Part shown: positions 53,802 through 58,695 of the stretch, piece after piece
Numbering within the stretch: the stretch's first letter is position 1
How the letters are laid out: every line of letters starts with the position of its first letter
Assembly (NCBI GenBank): GCA_000380225.1
Contig: KB904821.1
Coordinates: 1,927,523-1,986,217, forward strand
Source of the DNA: a filamentous cyanobacterium ESFC-1
Lineage (GTDB): Bacteria; Cyanobacteriota; Cyanobacteriia; Cyanobacteriales; Spirulinaceae
DNA length: 58,695 bases
Direction: 5' to 3'
Translations under genes and position numbers: made by a program
Notes under the pieces: generated by a model
Database searches by the model: none
Told to the model about the DNA's origin: nothing
Seen by the model: only the letters and a program-made list of their open reading frames with translations

Positions 53802-55385
53802 ATGGTAACATCGAACAATAGTAACACCGAAAAAAGCGCTTATTTTGAGCAATTACAAAATAAATTGCGCGATCGCTGGCAAAGTATTGATTTATTCGAG
53901 CAAGATGACCGGGATATCTTAGTAATTCCTTCTCTGAGTCTCGACCAACGCCAGCTTAAGAAAATCGATGGCTATTTACATTATGAAGAAAGACTGCTTT
54001 TTTCTCTCATTCGCTTGCGAAATCCCTACACTCGCTTGATTTATGTCACATCGCAACCCCTAGCCCCGGCTATTATTGATTACTATTTACAATTATTACC
54101 CGGTATTCCCTTTTCCCACGCTCGCGATCGCCTGCTGCTTTTTGCAGCCCACGACGCATCCCTCAAACCCCTCTCCCAAAAGATTTTAGAGCGTCCGAGA
54201 CTGATCGAGCGCATTCGTAAAGCCATGCGACCGCAAAAGTCCTATATGGTCTGTTTTAACTCCACTGAGCTAGAGCAAGAGTTATCCCTCCAACTGAATA
54301 TTCCCCTCTTGGCTTGCTCCCCGGATTTGCTGTATTGGGGGTCAAAAAGTGGCAGTCGCGATATTTTTGCAGAAGCGCAAATCCCCCACCCTGACGGGAC
54401 AAAAAGCGCTTGGGACGAGCAAGAAGTAGTCGAAGCGGCGGTGGATTTGTGGGAGCGCAACCCCAATTTGCAACGGATGGTAATTAAGCTCAATGAGGGC
54501 TTTTCGGGGGAAGGAAATGCGTTGTTAGATTTGCGTCCACTACAAGACCAGCATACTCGTCAAGGGCGTTTGCAGGCCATTCGCGATCGCCTCCCTCATT
54601 TGGGCTTTCAATCCGAAAGCGAAACCTGGGAAGCCTTTTCTAGTCGCATTCCCGATTTAGGTGCAATCGTCGAAGTGTTTATCGAAGGGGAGGAGAAGCG
54701 ATCGCCCAGTGTCCAAGGTTATCTTACCCCCGATGGCGAAGTCCACATCCTTTCCACTCACGACCAAATTCTCGGCGGCCCCAACGGCCAAATCTATCTC
54801 GGCTGTCGTTTCCCGGCGGATGCCGCCTATCGTTTGCGGTTGCAGGAGATGGGCATCAAAGTGGGGCAAATCCTGGCTTCTAAGGGCGCTCTAGAGCGAT
54901 ACGGGGTGGATTTTATCGCCGTCCGTAGACCCGAAAAACAGAATCAATGGGACATACAAGCCATTGAAATTAATTTGAGAAAAGGCGGCACAACGCACCC
55001 CTTTATGGCGTTAAAATTGCTCACCAATGGTCAAAGCGATCCTTCTACCGGGTTGCTGTATTCCCAACAAGGCAAACCCAAGTATTATATCGCGTCAGAT
55101 AATCTGCAAAAGCCTCAATATCAGGGCTTATTACCAAGCGATCTCATGGAAATTATTACCTGTCATCGTTTGCATTTCGACAGTAGCACCATGACGGGGA
55201 CAGTGTTTCACCTCATGGGGGCGTTGTCTGAGTTTGGTAAATTGGGTTTAACCAGTGTGGGTAATTCCTTGTCTGAAGCCGAGGAGATTCGCGATCGCGT
55301 CGAGGCTGTGTTGGATCGAGAAACCGACGCGATCGCTTCAACTAACCCCAGTTTACCCATTACCTGGCTCGGCCACGACGGTTAG
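53802..55385 (+). CDS. Peptide ligase PGM1-related ATP-grasp-like protein
   Basis: In this 527-aa cytosolic protein residues about 30-180 form an N-terminal alpha/beta region (DILVIPSLSLDQRQLKKIDG, LIYVTSQPLAP). Residues about 190-430 resemble an ATP-grasp fold (MVIKLNEGFSGEGNALL as ATP-binding Lys/Gly loop, AIEINLRKGGTTHPFM as metal-binding Glu/Asn). This matches the PGM1-related ligase group, named after the pheganomycin peptide ligase, whose cyanobacterial members have no known product. No peptide precursor gene is adjacent. No SD is seen; CCCATAA heptamers form the leader. Ends 1 bp from the convergent surface protein. Confidence 0.75.
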   Translation: MVTSNNSNTEKSAYFEQLQNKLRDRWQSIDLFEQDDRDILVIPSLSLDQRQLKKIDGYLHYEERLLFSLIRLRNPYTRLIYVTSQPLAPAIIDYYLQLLPGIPFSHARDRLLLFAAHDASLKPLSQKILERPRLIERIRKAMRPQKSYMVCFNSTELEQELSLQLNIPLLACSPDLLYWGSKSGSRDIFAEAQIPHPDGTKSAWDEQEVVEAAVDLWERNPNLQRMVIKLNEGFSGEGNALLDLRPLQDQHTRQGRLQAIRDRLPHLGFQSESETWEAFSSRIPDLGAIVEVFIEGEEKRSPSVQGYLTPDGEVHILSTHDQILGGPNGQIYLGCRFPADAAYRLRLQEMGIKVGQILASKGALERYGVDFIAVRRPEKQNQWDIQAIEINLRKGGTTHPFMALKLLTNGQSDPSTGLLYSQQGKPKYYIASDNLQKPQYQGLLPSDLMEIITCHRLHFDSSTMTGTVFHLMGALSEFGKLGLTSVGNSLSEAEEIRDRVEAVLDRETDAIASTNPSLPITWLGHDG

Positions 55386-55386
55386 T

Positions 55387-58300
55387 TTACGGCAAGTTGC
55401 AAGTCCCTGGTGTGAAAGCAACAGCATTAGGCAATAGCACCAGTGTCCCTGTATTAGAGCCATTAGCAGTATCTCGAATAAAAGTAGCAGTGACAGGATT
55501 CAGATTCACAAATAAATAACCCGCCCCATTCACATCATTTGCCGTATTATTTTGCAGACGTACACACACCGTCCCATTATTATCAGCCAAAACCCCTAAA
55601 CTTCCCCTATCGAGGTTAATAAGGGGGGTTTTTGATGCACCCCTTCCTGACCCTGATAAGGTATTGAATTGCAAATCTGCATCAATACGCGAGCTTCCAT
55701 TAGCTCCAGGTAACAAGCTTTCAGGATTAGCTGCAATCCCAATTTTTGCATCCTGGCTATCAGTAATCGTGTTTAAAGACGCATCTAATCGTAAATCACC
55801 ATTAGCCAATGTCAAAACACCAATTCCAAAACCCCCATTTCCCTGATTTGCAACGGGTACTCCTGCATTTCTTGTAATCCCATTGGCAGTTGTCCCGCTA
55901 TTGGTAATCGTATTGCTAAGTACCGACATCGTTAAATCCTGACTGCTATTATGTAAGAACAAAATACCATCACCGCCAGAATTACTAATCGTATTTTCTG
56001 TAATACGGCTGTTTAAAATTCCCGTACCTTGTGCTTCTAATTCAATCGCTGAATTACCCGAATTACTAATTGTATTATCGCTGATTGTAATGTTTAAAAC
56101 GCTGTTGCCTATCGCCTCAAAATCAATCGCATCCCCAGCAGTATCCGTCGTGCGATCGATCGTATTGCCTGAAACCGTTGCGGTCATATTAGCGGTATTA
56201 TCCAACTCGACACGAATGCCATCTATATCAGAATTGCTGATTTGATTATTGGCAATGGTTAAATTAAGATTACCCGCCGTATTGACTAAGAAAAAAGCGC
56301 GATCGCCTGAATAACTTATGGTATTATTACTAACATTAAGCGTTCCAGTAACACTCGTAGCTCGCACCGCATTTTGACCCGAATTAGCAATTTCAAAACC
56401 CGAAAGATTAATCGTTCCGGTGGAATTTCTTAAAGATACTCCCTCAGTGGTTGCCCCTGTAATCCGACTCCCGGTATTCGCCGCAATCGTCGCTGTCCCG
56501 CTTATATTTTCTAAATCAATCCCGTTACCCGGAGCATTATTACTGACTAAAGTGCTATCAGTAATCGACAGATTATTAATCGTATCTCCTTCTAAAACTG
56601 CGCCTCCAGTTGCCGTAACAGTCATCCCCGATAAACTGGTTGAACCCGTATTATTTTGCAGGGAAATTGCCGCTTGATTATTACTGGTTGTCACCGTCCC
56701 ATTACTTAAGGTAAAACTGCCACTAACATTATTTACCCGTACTGCATTTTGACCCGAACTAGCAATTTCAAAACCCGAAAGATTAATCGTCCCCGTTGAA
56801 TTTCTTAAAAATATTCCCTCAGTGGTTGCTCCTGTAATTTGACTCCCGGTATTCGCCGCAATCGTCGCTGTACCACTCACATTTTCTAAATCAATCCCGT
56901 TATCCGGAGCATTATTACTGACTAAAGTGCTGTTTGTAATCGACAGATTATTGATTGTATTGCCTTGTAATAAACCTCCATTGGTGGCAGTAATATTCAT
57001 TCCTGCCAAAGCGACACTTCCAGTTATATCTTGAAGGAAAATAGCGAATTGATTGTTATTTTTAGTAACCCTACCGCCGTTGATGGCTAAATTGCCGGTT
57101 ACATTGGTACAGCGAATGCCATTACTATTAGCCCCATTAACGTTAATGGTTACATTCTCTAAATTGAGGGCAGCTTCGCCGCTAATATTACTACAGGAAA
57201 TGCCGCTTTCATTGGCATTATTGACAGTTAAAGTCAGATTTCGTAGGGTTCTCGTACCATTTAAACCGTCAATATTTAAACCACCTATTACGTTAAAACC
57301 ATCGAAAACACTGTTGGCATTGGCGATAACTTGACCGTTAATGGTCGGCGTATTACCACTACCCGATAAAGGTAAAGTCAGATTGCCACTGGTAGTATTA
57401 ATTTGCTGTGTCGGGCCTGTTGAAAGTAGCTGCACATTACTGGGAATATTGAGATTACCCGCAAACGTGCCACTACCCTGCACATAAACAATTTGATTAC
57501 CGTCGGTTGCAATACCATTTAGGGCTTCAGTAATCGTTGTGTAGGGGCTTTCAAACGTGCCATTACCATTACCCCCAGTGGAGGTAACATGACGGAAAAA
57601 CCAAGGTTGTCCGGTAGCGGGATTGGTAGCGTTAGTCGTGTTTGTGGTGGTAGCTGTGGTGGTATGTGTGCGACGGGCAAGGGCGATTTGGCTTTGTCGT
57701 TGTACGCTTTCCCCCAGGCGCGTTAACACCGATTCAGTGATGGGATTGTCATTACGACGACTGCCGCCGAAAGTCGCACCAACGCTGAGGATGAGGTTTG
57801 TGCCAAATTCCCCATCCGTTTGCAGGCTCAAGCCGATATTCGTGTTACGGTTAGGACGAACAACCAAGCGACTGCGGAAACCGACGAAAGTCGAGACATT
57901 TTCGCCACCATAAACGTAAGTGCCGAGATAGCCCCGTAAGTCGCCCCCTTCCCAAGCATAGAGTTGGACTCCCGTTTCCAAGTCAAAGCCCGTCAGCGCC
58001 GAATCAACTACCGAATCTTGGCGGACTTGAGAGGTTTGGGTGAATTGTAGGAAGTTGCCGACGAATTGAGGATCGGTGGTGGTAGAGCTTAAGATAGTGC
58101 TACTTTCAGCGATGGTGGTAGTCGTATCCGCGATGGGAAAGTAGCCATTAATGCGGGTTTCCCAGATTCCGGTTTGAATATCGGCCCCGGTGCTGAGTTG
58201 GTGGTAGGTTTGGCTGTTGTCGCTGCGGATGTCGTAGCCGAGATATGCGCCCCAAACTAAATCCCTGGCTTGGATATGGTTGCGATAACCGAGAAGGAGA

Positions 58301-58662
58301 TTACCTCCTAAGCGTCCGCCTTCGGTGGCGATGTTGAAGCGTCCTTCGGCAAAGGCAACGCTGTTACCGGGGGTTTGAGCGAAGGGAATCCAAGTGTAAA
58401 TGCTGCCATAACTGCTGTTGTAGCCCGCTTCGGGCCCGGTGGTGAATTGTCCGCCAAAGCGAGGGGTGAGGGTTAGGTCTGGCGGGGTTTCTGTGTCTAT
58501 TTCTTGTGCGAGGAGAGAAGCAGCAGAAATATTATCTGGGGTTGAAGGATGGGGATTGAGGGGCGTTTCGGCGTGGGCTGCGACGTTGAGCCATCCGGGG
58601 ATCAGGGCTGCACTTAGGTAGAGGAAGGGATGCAGGAAAATCGGCCTGGTTTTTCGGTTCAT
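55387..58662 (-). CDS. Inverse autotransporter-type surface protein with beta-helix passenger
   Basis: In this 1091-aa protein a signal peptide (residues 1-31, ending AHA) is followed by an outer-membrane beta-barrel-like domain (about 60-310; LTPRFGGQFTTG, GGNLLLGYRN, GAYLGYDIRSDN, LRGYLGTYVYGG). A Thr-rich linker (about 325-345) leads to a passenger of right-handed parallel beta-helix repeats (about 350-1080; GIDLENVSGTATIAA, FRNLTLTV-like TLRNLTLTVNN). The order barrel first, passenger last is that of intimin/invasin-type (type Ve) secretion. A 375-bp tandem duplication (about 56350-57000) repeats 125 residues. Adhesion or surface display is inferred; ligand unknown. Confidence 0.8.
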   Translation of the reverse strand: MNRKTRPIFLHPFLYLSAALIPGWLNVAAHAETPLNPHPSTPDNISAASLLAQEIDTETPPDLTLTPRFGGQFTTGPEAGYNSSYGSIYTWIPFAQTPGNSVAFAEGRFNIATEGGRLGGNLLLGYRNHIQARDLVWGAYLGYDIRSDNSQTYHQLSTGADIQTGIWETRINGYFPIADTTTTIAESSTILSSTTTDPQFVGNFLQFTQTSQVRQDSVVDSALTGFDLETGVQLYAWEGGDLRGYLGTYVYGGENVSTFVGFRSRLVVRPNRNTNIGLSLQTDGEFGTNLILSVGATFGGSRRNDNPITESVLTRLGESVQRQSQIALARRTHTTTATTTNTTNATNPATGQPWFFRHVTSTGGNGNGTFESPYTTITEALNGIATDGNQIVYVQGSGTFAGNLNIPSNVQLLSTGPTQQINTTSGNLTLPLSGSGNTPTINGQVIANANSVFDGFNVIGGLNIDGLNGTRTLRNLTLTVNNANESGISCSNISGEAALNLENVTINVNGANSNGIRCTNVTGNLAINGGRVTKNNNQFAIFLQDITGSVALAGMNITATNGGLLQGNTINNLSITNSTLVSNNAPDNGIDLENVSGTATIAANTGSQITGATTEGIFLRNSTGTINLSGFEIASSGQNAVRVNNVSGSFTLSNGTVTTSNNQAAISLQNNTGSTSLSGMTVTATGGAVLEGDTINNLSITDSTLVSNNAPGNGIDLENISGTATIAANTGSRITGATTEGVSLRNSTGTINLSGFEIANSGQNAVRATSVTGTLNVSNNTISYSGDRAFFLVNTAGNLNLTIANNQISNSDIDGIRVELDNTANMTATVSGNTIDRTTDTAGDAIDFEAIGNSVLNITISDNTISNSGNSAIELEAQGTGILNSRITENTISNSGGDGILFLHNSSQDLTMSVLSNTITNSGTTANGITRNAGVPVANQGNGGFGIGVLTLANGDLRLDASLNTITDSQDAKIGIAANPESLLPGANGSSRIDADLQFNTLSGSGRGASKTPLINLDRGSLGVLADNNGTVCVRLQNNTANDVNGAGYLFVNLNPVTATFIRDTANGSNTGTLVLLPNAVAFTPGTCNLP

Positions 58663-58695
58663 CAGTAGAAATACGGAAAGAGCTAAATGGAGCCT

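Noticed and set aside
1-58695. tRNA, rRNA, tmRNA, RNase P RNA
   Set aside because: No cloverleaf with a TTC loop, no rRNA segment and no conserved RNA core was seen in any intergenic stretch read by eye.

Overview
The window is chromosomal DNA of a cyanobacterium, most likely a filamentous or multicellular non-heterocystous type. The evidence is the very frequent HIP1 octamer GCGATCGC in both coding and intergenic DNA, a dnaE gene that ends in the N-half of the cyanobacterial DnaE split intein, a lumenal-type pentapeptide protein, several cyanobacteria-typical families (DUF1822, DUF2993, DUF1802, NIL-ferredoxin, the PGM1-related ligase), heptanucleotide STRR arrays, and a CnfR/PatB-like regulator that suggests a capacity for nitrogen fixation. 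No rRNA, tRNA, CRISPR array, prophage or transposase gene was seen.

Layout. 0-6.6 kb: tandem GC-rich repeats, an amidohydrolase (8-oxoguanine deaminase-like), a DUF2892 membrane protein behind a strong RNA-like inverted repeat, a two-gene unit of a DUF1611 protein and an alanine/ornithine-racemase-fold enzyme with a possible leader peptide, a pentapeptide protein and a histidine phosphatase. 6.6-10.3 kb: csaB, a NIL-ferredoxin and a sensor kinase, bounded by inverted heptamer arrays that each carry the same 47-bp element. 10.4-14.7 kb: GAF-GGDEF cyclase, response regulator, a long AT-rich gap and the CnfR/PatB-like ferredoxin-HTH regulator. 14.7-22.4 kb: PEP-CTERM protein, pyrD, an ArnT-like glycosyltransferase, DUF2993, a zinc-ribbon protein and DUF1822, with several miniature repeats between them. 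22.9-25.5 kb: fabZ-lpxA-lpxB (lipid A). 25.9-28.7 kb: a secreted TPR-CHAT protein. 29-36 kb: DUF29, S9 peptidase, galT and dnaE-N with the intein half. 36.4-38.6 kb: a secreted hypothetical protein, pyrF and a phytochelatin synthase gene broken by a +1 shift. 38.6-43 kb: plsX-fabH-(EgtD-like methyltransferase)-fabD, a fatty acid/phospholipid initiation cluster with one unexpected member. 43.1-52.5 kb: SLH-GHL10 protein, chemoreceptor, Uma2, M42 peptidase, TPR protein, HugZ-like protein, O-antigen-ligase-like protein and ispF. 52.7-58.7 kb: a small hypothetical protein with DUF1802, the PGM1-related ligase, and a large inverse-autotransporter-type surface protein with a beta-helix passenger.

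The intergenic DNA is very rich in repeats. Nearly all simple repeats have a period of exactly 7 bp whatever their sequence, and four genes end in a TAG codon that runs directly into such an array. Several miniature elements with inverted termini are present: a GTGACAAGTTAA family, a CAGAAACTT family, a fixed-length 65-bp AGAACCCCGGTTTCT family, a 25-bp GC hairpin in seven copies, and a GGTGGGTTACGGCGGAT family. No transposase is encoded in the window.

The points most worth a second look are the DnaE split intein, which carries the residues known from fast-splicing inteins; the DUF1611-racemase pair; the split phytochelatin synthase; the EgtD-like methyltransferase inside the fab cluster, which lacks an expected Glu; and the heptamer arrays that end at stop codons or form mRNA leaders.
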